A stretch of 64,000 bases of DNA from positions 71,034,308 to 71,098,307 of the forward strand of contig NC_134454.1 of the NCBI RefSeq assembly GCF_030867145.1. The letters are read 5' to 3'. Positions within the stretch are counted from its first letter, which is position 1; each line of letters starts with the position of its first letter. This document shows positions 12,142 through 23,565 of this stretch, piece after piece. A model generated the notes under the pieces. The model made no database searches and had not been told where the DNA came from. It was given only the letters and a program-made list of their open reading frames with translations. The stretch comes from Opisthocomus hoazin. Taxonomy: Eukaryota > Chordata > Aves > Opisthocomiformes > Opisthocomidae. Position numbers and translations under genes: made by a program.

Positions 12142-15100
12142 CACTGGCAAAAATAGTGCCTCCTCTTGCCTGTCCACATATTGCAAGCCAACCAAAATCT
12201 GGATTCTATGTCAGAATTGTTCAGTGTTGGAGTTAGAACAATATTCTCATGTTGTCTTAATTTCCTGACTTTGGCAATGCCAGGAGGCCACAGAGGTTAT
12301 AAAACCTGATGTTAGAAATCCTTTTTTGGTAGATGGAGTTTTCAGTTTAAGGACCAAATTCTGGTATATAAACTGCATAATCCTTTTATCTTCATAGAAG
12401 TTACACATAGTGTATACCAGTGTAGAATTTACATTCTTAATTTTAACATTATCACCCATACTAGTTCTGAAATTACATGTTCTTCCACAGTACAGGTTCA
12501 GCTCAGAAGACAGCACGTGGCCAGAATTTTCTTTAAGATTAAAGATTCAGTTTACTGTGAATCTTGATTTACAAGGCTTGGACAGTTAAAATATGCAACA
12601 GATATGAGTAGTGAATACTTTAACAAAGTGTTATGCCTGAAATGTAAAACTCATTTCTTGTCTCTCTTAGTTGAGCTTCTGTTCATACACGGTAGTATTT
12701 GAAAAATCTGAAACATGTTTTCTGGCCTGCTTTGTGCTCTTGCCTATATGCAAAGACTCCATGCCACATAGGTTGGAAAAAAATAGTGGGAGACTTGCTT
12801 TTCTTCTTAAAAAAGTAATTGTATCATGTAACATACTGGCAGAATCTCACTCAGTCTTTACCATATCCTCTAAGCAATGATATCTGCACCTCTGAACATT
12901 TATAACATATGACCAGACACTTGGTTAATAGGTAAGGTAGCACCTTCTTTCCATTACTACAATACTTTCCTCCCAATAAATATTTATCAATACAGCTATT
13001 TTTATAATACAGAGCAGAATTGCTGTGCAAAATCTGTTGCTTGTATGTTGTTCTACTTGAAGGTGGGAAGATACTTAATTAAACTTTATTGTGCTTTTAT
13101 GTATAGATAGCATGTTGTTCCAGAAATAAAATGTTTGTAGTGCGATCATGAGAGAGCTGTAATGTTTATAAAGGCAGAATTAACTCCCATGCTATAGAAA
13201 CTGTTTTATTTTCACAGCAGAAGCTCTTGTTTTCCATATTAATCTTTGCTGTGCCAAGGAGGTAAATTAGGTCTGTGCAGGCTAATAGGATAGTTCCGTA
13301 GTCATATTTGTAATACCGGACTTTATAATGATTACCTATGTTTTGAGAGAAGTTTCAAAAAATAATTTCAATCCCTAGCAGGCATTCCATATATGTTAGC
13401 TATTCCACATAGATTACAGCATTCTTTGGGGCCAGTCAAAGCTACTCAGACAGTGGAAGAGTATGGACTCTGTTATTTATAAAGTGAGGTGGGTCCTTTT
13501 TGTGCTAGGGATGAACAAAGCCACAGGAAGATCATTCAGAAAAGTTACCATAGGCAGAACCACAAACCACAGAGGGGACTTTGACATGCAGTCAAAAGAG
13601 TTAGTGCTGTTGGCATTTTGTATCAATTCAAAATATATTCAGTTATATGGTGAATGACTGATGGATAGGTAAAGAAGTTACAAGCAGAGACTAAGTGAAA
13701 GACAAAATGGATAAAGAGAACTCTAAAACTGAGGAAATTTGATTATTAGTGTACAAGCAAGCTCTCATTCGGCAAAATATACCGAGTGATAGTAGCCGAA
13801 GGCACCTGGATGTTGAAAAGTGAGTGAGTGTCTGTCCAGTTGCCCAGCTTCCTACTCACATTGCTATTCCTATACCATTCAGTGGGGATATCAGAGAAGT
13901 AAAGGTTGCAGCATTAAACCTTATCCTAGCAACAATCTAGGACAGAAAGAACCACCAGAAAGCTTCAGATGTACTCTGCATTGTCTCACTGCTATTAATT
14001 TTCTATCTCTGATGGAACTTTATGTGGAAACAAATAGCAAAGAAAACAATAAGACGATTAAGAACAATGACAGACTATTAAGTCACATACCAGTGGTTTA
14101 CAGCCTATGACACTTTTTTCTACTGTCGCAATGTTAGATTTTTTTTTGGCAGCGGTTTTGATCTTTTGTGTACAACATTTTCAGGTTAAGCACATGACCC
14201 AGCTGAGGAGGGGATGCTTTCTAGTTCCTCTCTACTTTGATAGAGTTTGTAGGTAGTTTCTGATTTAGTTCTCCCATCTGAATTTGTGTAATTTGGAGAG
14301 AGCTCCCTTTTCTGCTCAGGAACAAGAATTAAGGTCTCAGTTTCCAAGTCATGCTTCATTCTTCCTGGGTATAGGGAACCACAGAGAGAAGTTAGCCAGA
14401 AGTGAGCAAACAATAGTAATGAACTCTTCTATGAACTGTAATTCTGGGAGGGCTAATGTGCACAGGCTGCATAGCAATAGAGATTTGTGACCGCCATACG
14501 AGTAACTGGTAATTCTGTAATCCAGGATCTAGTCTAGCACCGCAGAAAAGCAGCATCCTCTAAGGTTAGGTACTTAAATAGTGTAAGAGGACTCAGCCAT
14601 TTTGAGAGATCAAATTCAGTTTCCTGTTCCTCTTATTTAATTTGCTCCAAGAGTAAACAATGCATCCTGATAAGAGTATCAAAAGACGTTGGACTATTCT
14701 GCAAGCTGGAAAATATTTTTTAGGTATTCTAATGCTGCAGTTCTACACACTGGTTATGCAAAAACTCAAAGTTAATATTTCTTCTCAGTAGATGTTTGAT
14801 TTCTTTAGTCTTTGAAGTCACTTTGCATGCTCTGATAATAATTCTAATTTCCTGATCTAAAATGTCCAGCATTATCTTCACATATTTTAAGTTTATTTTT
14901 ATCCATATCCAAGTATGAAGTAAGCATTTAGATAGCTAGGTAATGTGGTTACAAAAGATGCTTGCTACATACCAATTACAAGTCAGGTGCATGACCACTT
15001 GTAAAATTCAGCCCCATATGAACATGCAAAAGGTATTAGGGGTTTCCAAAATGCAGCTGCTACAGCCATTTGTCTTTAAGATCTTGTTATCCTTAATGTC

Positions 15101-15519
15101 CACATCTCATAGGTGTGGGTGAGTTCATTAAGGAGTATCTTTCTGCCTCTAAATTGGCTGCCATAGGAGACTGCCGCATGTCAGTTATGCCTTTTTTACA
15201 AAATAATATGGAGTTAATTGCCTGCATTTACAGAATGACTGGACTTTTCTGTTGTGCTACCAGATACAACCCCCTGTAGTTATTACCTCCAGATGTGGGG
15301 AGAAGGGCTACCAGAAATACCTGGCTCCAATCGCCCACATTTTGTTCAATTACAGCAGGTCAGAGTTGGAACATAAAGACCTGGTCTGCAGCAGTGTTAG
15401 GCACTCAGAGCTGTGCTTTCATATAAAATTAAAAGCTGGCTGGCTAGGATGCTACTTGAAGCTAAAAATTGCAGAATTCTGTCTGTCTTATACTAGGTAC
15501 CCAAAATCAATAGATACTT
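12142..15519. other. Intergenic DNA, no feature recognised
   Basis: No recognisable gene, repeat family or RNA. Short frames at 13820-14110 and elsewhere show no domain. Confidence 0.5.
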
Positions 15520-15665
15520 TGACCTTTAACTTTCTGTGCCTCATTCCTGCTTCTGAAAGAAAGCAATAATAATATTCTCTCATCTTAAAGGATTGTTGTG
15601 AAAATGAACTAATTAATACCTGTGAAGCACTTAGATAGCATCATAATGCGTGCCAAAACAATGAA
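15520..15665 (+). mobile_element. MIR-like SINE relic
   Basis: The order of blocks matches the MIR family of ancient tRNA-derived SINEs: a TTTCTGTGCCTCATTCCTGC block, then a purine-rich AATAATAAT stretch, GGATTGTTGTGAAAATGA, and GTGAAGCACTTAGATAGCAT. The first (tRNA-like) part is missing. The match is by memory of the family. Compared with the other MIR relics in the window this copy is well kept. Confidence 0.7.
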
Positions 15666-16533
15666 TAATTCTGTCCTCAGACAGGATTTGACAAGTGGTG
15701 AGTAAATAATACATAGGGCCACACACAGCAATAATAACAGTAACGAAAAAGGAGAATTGACTATTGACTAAGATAGCAGTCAAGTGGAAAATATACAGTA
15801 GAGTTATATAATCAGATAGCACATCATAATGGACAGGCACATGCATGCTGAATTAAAGCTGCACAGGGTATGTGAAATCTAGCATTTTCTCCCTAAGTTC
15901 TGATTTCAACGGTAGTTTTAACATTGTGTTTTGAATATTTCCTGTACTACAACCACAATTGTTACTTTTCTATTCCTGTCCTTGGTTTTCAGCAGGATAC
16001 ACTATTCCCTGTGAGGATGTGGGATATGTGGAAAGATAGAATCACATTTGGAAAATAATTCAGATAGTAATGTAAAGTTTTCTAAAATGAAGTTAGATCT
16101 GACCACACTGTGACTCCCATCTACTCCTCCTCCATAAGAAATATGAGTCAGCTGATGTGGTAAGTTGAAACCTCTTGGCAGTTCCTTGCCTGGAGACCAA
16201 ATCTATCAGATATGTTCTGCCCAGTGTCCCAGCGGAGATAAACTAGAACTTGCCCGTCTGCAGCAGGAATGGTATCAGCAAAGGCAAGTAGGACCTGGCA
16301 GGATCTATGTTCAAATGCCTCTGCTGCAAGTATCCATTTGTATCCCACTGAAATTACTGGGAATTTTACCAATATCTGTCTGCATGCAGTAATATGTCTT
16401 AGACCTCTGAAAGTTAGATATCAAGCAAGGACCGTGTGAAAAACATGTGAAATTACTGTTGTCGAAGGCTTGTTCAGGTCTGAGACAGTGTATTAATATT
16501 CATGCTGAACAGCTGAACAGGGTGAAAATGAAG
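15666..16533. other. Intergenic DNA, no feature recognised
   Basis: No recognisable gene or repeat. Confidence 0.5.
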
Positions 16534-16567
16534 AATTAGTGATCAGTACTAATTAGTGATCAGTGCT
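16534..16567. repeat. Tandem duplication, two 17-bp units
   Basis: AATTAGTGATCAGTACT is followed directly by the same unit with one change (A to G near the end). Each unit contains a TGATCA palindrome. Confidence 0.95.
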
Positions 16568-17764
16568 AATGAGGATCCTTTGCTCTAAGCACACATGTAC
16601 TGTGCTTTTTGGTCCAATGTATACAGCTTTACTTGAAACATTCTCCCAGTCTCTGGTTATTTTTGTATCGCTGCTTAAAATTTTTCATGTGTTCAGAGTA
16701 ACATTAATCTTTAGCCTTAATTCCCTAAGTAAGTATTAACAGAGTTACATGTTAATGAATTAACAAACTTACTTTCCGTGTCTTCTTAAACCCTCCATGT
16801 AGAAGCAACTGATCAAATTTCATGTTAGTTATACAGAAAGCTTATTGGTTTATTATTTAGCCAGGACTACAAAAAACAGATACGATCCGAATCTATCTAG
16901 CCTTCATGCTGAAATGAAGCAGAAATAAAATAGAACAGGTATTCCTCCTCACATTTTCTTCAGATGGGTTAAAGACAAGAAGCCTATATTTTGGTTGCTG
17001 GCCTCTCCCTCACGAGAAAAAAGAAAAACATGTTAATGGGAGTCAAATGACCCTGTAAAGCATGATTTGGACTTGCTCCCATAGCTGAAATCTATACAGT
17101 TACCATGTAAAGTACCTAAATCTAAATGAACTCTTAAAAAAGGTGACTATTGCGACCTGTTTTCCTGATCTGAGATTTGGTTTGGCTATAGTCTGTCGAT
17201 GTCTTTTAAACTGTGATTTCCTTCATTCCTTCATGAGCCAGCTACTTGCCAGTTTTTCCCATCCTCAAGACTGTGTGGAGGATGCTCAAAGGACCAATGC
17301 AGTTAATTCCTAACCAAGAATTCTTCGAGATGGATTCAGAATACTCACTCCTTCCTCTTACTTTCCCCCACCTTTGGATCTGTAATTGCATGTAGGATAG
17401 ATGAAAGAAACACACTGAAGCGTCCGAATTCACACGGTGTCTTTAGACCCTCATCCCAAACCCACATTGGAACAGTGGAGAAAGCGGGACAGTGGTAGTG
17501 TAAAGTTCCCACCCACGCAGTAAATTGCTGAAATGGAAATATATTTCCAAGTGTGCATGCCCTCTGTCATATTTATTCCCATACCCCTGACTGAAATGGA
17601 GCTGAGCTTCTCAGCTGCGTAAATCTGTTCCCTGCAGGTCTGGCACGTCTGCAGTGTTTCTGGGTTTGTGCTATACAGATGATCACTACAGATGATCACT
17701 AACTGGTTTTATCACTCACAAGATAGGTTTACAATCCAGCTGCCAAGACATTAGCAAGAAAGGA
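16568..17764. other. Intergenic DNA; one short direct repeat
   Basis: No gene is recognised. A short direct repeat of ACAGATGATCACT occurs twice at about 17674-17701. Confidence 0.5.
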
Positions 17765-17895
17765 TGGTTGGACTTGTGGTTAGGACACTGACTTGGAAGA
17801 TAAAAAAATCCAATCTTGGTTCTTGGCTTTCCTGCAGGCTTTTCTGTACAACTTCTGGCAGGCAAACCACAGTCTTTCTGTCCCACTTTCAAAGG
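17765..17895 (+). mobile_element. MIR-like SINE relic (tRNA-like head and core)
   Basis: GTGGTTAGGACACTGACTTGG resembles the tRNA-like head of a MIR. After a gap come TGGTTCTTGGCTTTCCTGCA, ACAACTTCTGGCAGGCAA and AGTCTTTCTGTCCCACTTTC, in the order of the MIR core (normally ending in the CTCTGTGCCTCAGTTTC block). It is diverged with small indels. Confidence 0.55.
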
Positions 17896-18802
17896 TTGGG
17901 GGAAAAGGTATCAGGATCCTAGCCCTGTTTAGATTACTGAGCTTTTCAGGAGAGACAGTATCATCTAACCCATGCATGCAAAAACTCTTACACAGAGACA
18001 AGATAAGGCCTTCAGAGGAAAAAGAGCAAAGAAGGTTCATAAGAATTCTAAGTATGAAGGTGTATCACTAGTGACAAAGATGAAATGGAGTTTAATGTGA
18101 ATACATATTTAATATTCCTGATGAAACCCAAGAACAGCTTGCTGACTTACGTATCACAGGCGGACTTACTGGAAGGGATAAGCCCACCCCCCTCCTCCAT
18201 TATGGCACAAGGTATGCCACTTGCTTCATAAGATGCGACAGTGTAGCAGCAGATGACTGCATCCAATGCTACAGGCTGGGTCCTCATTATAATGCAGCTG
18301 AAAATACAGAGTAGAGCAAGTGGAAGGTAAGTATACAGAGAATAAGAAAGCATGTAGTAATCAAGGTTTGTCAAATGGATGCATATTCAATAGAAACAAA
18401 GATATTTTCAGCAGATTCACCTTTGTTGCTGTTGGCAAAGTAAATGTAATTCTATTGCTGTCCTGTTTGTATAGCTGATGATCTTGCTCCAGTTTTATTC
18501 ACTAGTAGAATATTAGCTTGCAAAGAAAACACAAAAAAGTGCCCATTCTAGGCTTGTCACACTGTAGTGCTATTAATGGATTTTAGCTACAAAGAGCTTT
18601 TACAGGATGAAATTGCTTGGGTTCAGTTTAAAATTAACAATTGTAGGCTCACCTTCCAGACCTCTCTTGGGCAAAGTTCATATTGAAATTGAATTTTCCA
18701 TGTGTAAGGACTGAGAAGGAGCAAGGTACAAAAGGATTAAATACTTACTTTTATAATACCTGCACTGTAGAAAAAGTAAAAAAAATAAGCCTCAGAGACT
18801 TG
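17896..18802. other. Intergenic DNA, no feature recognised
   Basis: No recognisable gene or repeat. Confidence 0.5.
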
Positions 18803-18870
18803 TTGGACATTAATAAAGTGTCCCTGCCAATGGCAGGGGGGTTAGAACTAGGTGATTTTCAAGGTCCTTT
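18803..18870 (+). mobile_element. Older CR1 3' end, left part (interrupted)
   Basis: GTGTCCCTGCCAATGGCAGG, then GGGGTTAGAACTAGGTGAT and CAAGGTCC, match the 3' untranslated end of an older CR1 subfamily. It breaks off in the middle of the usual GGTCCCTTCCAACC motif. The missing remainder is found after the younger CR1, at 19163-19214. Confidence 0.75.
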
Positions 18871-19164
18871 TTCAGCCGTGCCCAGCGACAGGACAAGGGG
18901 CAACGGGCACAAACTGAAGCATAGGAAGTTCCATCTGAAGATGAGGAAGAACTTCTTCACTCTGAGAGTGACAGAGCACTGGAACAGGCTGCCCAGGGAG
19001 GTTGTGGAGTCTCCTTCTCTGGAGATATTCAAGACCTGCCTGGACAAGGTCCTGTGCAGCCTGCTGTAGGTGACCCTGCTTCGGCAGGAAGGTTGGACTA
19101 GATGACCCACAGAGGTCCCTTCCAACCCCTAACATTCTGTGATTCTGTGACTCTGTGATTCTGT
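18871..19164 (+). mobile_element. Younger CR1 3' fragment, inserted into the older CR1
   Basis: Begins in ORF2 near its C-terminus ([34 protein letters not shown]) and ends with the CR1 tail CATTCTGTGATTCTGTGACT and one further ATTCTGT. It is near-identical in layout to the 11.8-kb and 54.7-kb copies. The longer open frame running from 18683 to 19069 is a chance fusion of unique DNA, the older CR1 and this copy, and not a gene. Confidence 0.93.
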
Positions 19165-19214
19165 CCCTTCCTACCCAAACCACTCTATGGTTCTGTGGTT
19201 CTATGCTTCTATGA
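19163..19214 (+). mobile_element. Older CR1 3' end, right part
   Basis: GTCCCTTCCTACCCAAACCA followed by CTCTATGGTTCTGTGGTTCT and ATGCTTCTATGA resumes the older CR1 tail where 18870 broke off. Together the two parts form one CR1 3' end split by the younger copy. The short TCCTTT/TCCCTT similarity at the two junctions may be a target-site duplication. Confidence 0.75.
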
Positions 19215-22200
19215 ATATGAAAAAATGTTGCAGTGATAGTAAGTGAGACAAGTGGCTGTATGTGATAAAGTGCTAAATTGCATATGTGAAAAATGTTGAG
19301 AATATCTGTGGATAATTGCAAGCACAAAAACACAGCAGTAAATTTATTGATGGAGTTAAATTTTCTTTAAACTGTCTTAGAGTGTCAGATGTTAGGTGTA
19401 GTCCCTGCTACCCTGTGTGGCTGAGGTATAATAAATGCTGTCAGATGCAACAAAATCTCTTACAGTGCATATTATATATATGCTGCTCACTCTGTAGGTA
19501 CTATAACTCACACTTCCATGGTAGATGCTAGTAAGATAGATAAGGTTTAAAAAGTAAATCCCAGACATGAGAATTTGTGAGTACAGACTGAAAGAAAATT
19601 CAAAGCCATTTGTATGAAGTGTGCCCAATTATTACTAAGAATGTGAGGATTACCACTCGAGCAATAAAAAAGGAGCTTTGGTTGTAGTTTCTGACAAAAC
19701 CCCACATAAGATGGATTTCAGATACACAATCCACAATCCTCAACAAACAAACCCTGGTATTCACAAGTATTTCACTCACCAGATCTTACATCACTTTTTC
19801 CTACATCCCAAATTTTGTCTTTTTCTTAATTTTATGCTTTGTTGGCTGGTTTTCTGTCACAGGAGCTGTAAAGCTTTTCCTGTTCTACTGTAGTGGTTTC
19901 CATTGCACTGAAAGTGGGAGATGTTTAGAAGCCATGTTTATCTCTCAAAACATCCTTGATGACTGTAAGAATTCCATTGCTGGTGGGGTGTTTTAGGTTT
20001 TTGCTTTGGTTGGGTTGTTCTGTGTTTGCTTTCTTTTTTTTAAAAAATTGAATCTGGAAAGCAAAAGATCTTTACAAGATCATTCGTTTATGAGTTCTTG
20101 AAAACTGGGGTTCAAAGCATAGACTCTCTCTTGGTTTATGCAGGCTTCTGTTCATAAAGCTGACTGTAACTAACTCCACCTTATTAGCCAGCAAGAAGTT
20201 ACAGGAGTCCAGGACTTAGTTCTGAGTTAAAGTCAATAGGAGTCTGTTTATGTCTTTCAATCAGTCAAAAATTTACTAGCTTTTCTGATTGCAATCTCTC
20301 CAAAGAGTACGTGTACAAAACAGGTTCCATCCTTCCTTCTCATAACTTCTCATGTTGTCCTGATGTTTTTCGGGATAATGTGTAAAGGAATCAGAAGAGC
20401 TGATTGAGAATACACAATTTTCACACTCACTGAAGTCAAAACACTTATAGTGCACTTTGGTAGGCAATGGGGGCACTTCTTCTAGCATTAATTCTTACAC
20501 AGAGATTTTCACGCGCCTCACCATCACCTAAAGAAATTTGCATTATATGATACCAGACTTGGCAAAGATAACAAAAGTTTGTTAAAAATATAGATCTATT
20601 ATTTTAATTATTTTTATGAAAACTTTACATATTTATATTTAATGGCAAGTCTTGATACAGTAAAAGAGCATTGAGAACAAGTGTTAGCAAAAGGCTTTCT
20701 TTATTTCAGTCTTTAACTGAAAAACAGAAGGACAGCCGAGCATCTATAATTTAATGCCACAAGTTAAGGAATATCTGGTTTACAGAGAAATTTGGCTGAG
20801 ACAGTGTGCGACCACAATATGAAGAGTGTGCAACAAAGAAACGCTTTTTATCCAAGATTACCATAAGCATACTTGGCATAAACCCCATGATTTTCTCTCT
20901 TAACTATATACTTGCAATTCCTTGTAAATAAGAACATGCAATAGTAGCTAGTCATTTACGGCTTGTATAAAATAAGGAGAGTATAAAAGAAATGAGCATT
21001 CTGCATATTCTTAATGTTTGCAATTACGTTTTACTATGAAGTGTATGGAATTGGTCTCATTCCCGAGTGTCTGCTAGTCTTAATGCTTATTTAACGGTGC
21101 AGAGCTACCGTTTAACGGTGCAGAAAGTCTGTCAGGAGGGAGTCTTCATCAGACGTTTCCCCATCCTGAGTTGCAGAGCAGGTTAATGGAACCTGAAAAG
21201 TGAGAGGCAGTAGTGAGGAATGCTGAGAGATGCCTTGATTCTAGACAACTTGCTTGTGCCCATGAACAGAACAGCTTTTTTAGGGTTCCTTGCTGATACT
21301 TAAAATCAGCTATTTGGCACCTCTATTACCCCTTTGAATCCCTTTGGTTAGAAAATACTAAATGAAGTATTTACTGTAGTAATACACTGCATTTTTAAAT
21401 ACAGTGACTAATTGTGATTATCTCAGACAGAAGCAGTTAGCGCAGATCTGCCCTTGACCATAGCAATGGCAAGTTCGCATTTAATATAAGTGTCAGTTAA
21501 CACCTCTATTAATTGGGTACATCTTCCCAGTATAAACAAGCCAATGACAGCAGAGCACACTCTGTTCTTTCCACACTGAATCGTTCCCTGCCAGTAACCA
21601 TCTTCTGTTCTCCAAGGCAAAGAAGCAGTTGTTCCTTTGTTAAATGCCAATAAGCCTTAGTCCATGCTTTTGTATGAACAAATAATTATCTATGTTTCAC
21701 AGCCTGAAAAAGTCTCCATGTCATAGTTAATATACTAGGAAGTTACAATGGTCTTTGCCTCTAGCTGTTTTCCACACCTAATTTTACACAGTGCACATAA
21801 GCAGAATTAAATTGTTTAAATAGCGTAATGCCATACAGCTGGTTCAGTCAATGATGTCCTTAGCTCTTCCAACACTGTATTTTTCCCACAAGGATTATAT
21901 GCGTTTTACCCTAACTACTGTTTTGCCTTATTTGGGAGGGGAAGAAAAATTTATCAAAAATTTTATTCTGCAGTGAGCAGTAAAGAACGTAAACAATGTA
22001 TATATACACTATTATAGGTTTGAGCAGCTGACAGAAGCATTTTAAAACTGCTGTACAAATACCATCAGCATCCAAATAGCACTGCAAAAAGTAGCAATGG
22101 CAATAAAGGCTTCCTGAACCTTCCTTCAGACACCGAAGGAAAAAAGGGGCTTGCTACCAAACCATTCAATTTTTACTCATGGAAATCAGCTGAAATCTGT

Positions 22201-23052
22201 GGAAGCTGTTCTCACCAATACCAGTGGCAATAGTCAAGTTTAACTTCCAGGCACAGCCAAAGAAAACAACAGTATGTGACCTGGCTGCCTGTTTTGCAAG
22301 ATCTTGTTGGAGGTAAAGCTGGAGTGTGCGAAGCGCAGGCCGCTAGTGTAACACATGGCAACAACCTGCCAGCATATTTTTGGCCGCCCCTTCCCTGCCC
22401 TGTCTGTGCAGAGTTGGGTGAATGCACCTCTGGGTGGGGTGGGAGCTGACAGCTGTCAAATGGGAAGAAGAGGAAGGAAGAAGAGGCCTTTAGGTTCCAA
22501 GGTGGGAGTGGACTGTGGAGGGAGGAGAGGCTACTGGGGAAAGGGGGAGGCAGAAGGAGGTGTCCTGTACGCTGTCACCTGAAGGCAGGAGGGCTAGTGA
22601 GTGCGTGGAGACACTCCACAAAGCCCCAGAACTTCCCTTCTGCTTCTACTTCCGCTTTCTATAATCCCACTCCTTTCCACAGACCTGACATTTTCCAGTC
22701 ATACTTCCCATTAAAACCCCCTAAAGTAACTCCCAGACCGTCTTTCATTGCTTTAAATCAGTTCTAAAGAACAAAACCACCAAACAGGCCGAGGCCTCCC
22801 AATTCTATTCTTCACCAAAACATACTGATACTGATTGTTTTACATTTATTACTAATCAATCATGAGCTTCTGAGATTTAACAAAATCTTACACCTGAATC
22901 TTTCCAGGTGCCTAATTCGACCTGAGAGCTAAAATATTAACTCTATGCCTGTTAGGGCATTTTGTAAGTCAAGGAAATTAAAGAAGGAGAATCACGATAT
23001 ATCACTCCTATGGCATTCTTCAGCTTATCTTAGAGGGGAAGTGCAGAGGGAG
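19215..23052. other. Intergenic DNA, no feature recognised
   Basis: No recognisable gene or repeat family. A 12-base direct repeat (TTTAACGGTGCA) appears twice at about 21090-21123. Confidence 0.5.
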
Positions 23053-23565
23053 GTGCTCGAGTACCGTCTTCAGTTTTGGAGCCCTCACTCCAAAGAAGCA
23101 CATAGAGGTGCTGGAGCGTGTCCAGAGCAGAGCAACGAAGCTTGTGAAGGCTCTAGAGCACAAGTCTTCTGAGGAGCGACTGAGGGAACTGGGATTGTTG
23201 AGCCTGGAGGAGGCTGAGGGGAGACCTTGTCCCTCTCTACAACTACCTGAAAGGCGGTTCTAGCGAGGCAGGTGTTGGTCCCTTCTCCCAAGTAACTAGT
23301 GATAGGACGAGAGGCAATGGCCTCAAGTTGTGTCAGTGGAGGTTTAGACTGGCTGTTAGGAAACATTTCTTCACTGAACGAGTTGTAAAGCCTTGCAACA
23401 GGCTGCCCAGGGAAGTGGTGGAGAAACCATCCCTGGAGGCATTCAGAAACCTTGTAGATATGGCACTTCTGGACATGGTCTAGCAGGCATGGTGGGGATG
23501 GGCTGACGGTTGGACCTGATGAGCTTGAGGTCTTTTACAACCTTTGTGGTTCTATGCTGCTATGA
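23053..23565 (+). mobile_element. CR1 LINE fragment of a second subfamily
   Basis: Starts in the ORF2 region corresponding to GAGTACCGTCTTCAGTTTTG and continues through GTGCTGGAGCGTGTCCAGAG and CTGAGGGAACTGGGATTGTT to the 3' end GGTTGGACCTGATGAGCTTG and GGTTCTATGCTGCTATGAT. The reading frame is broken by several indels and stops. Sequence and tail differ from the other three young copies, so it is another, probably older, subfamily. Confidence 0.93.

Noticed and set aside
18683-19069. 128-codon plus-strand frame as a possible gene
   Set aside because: Its second half is CR1 ORF2 C-terminus and its middle crosses the older CR1 tail; it is a chance fusion.
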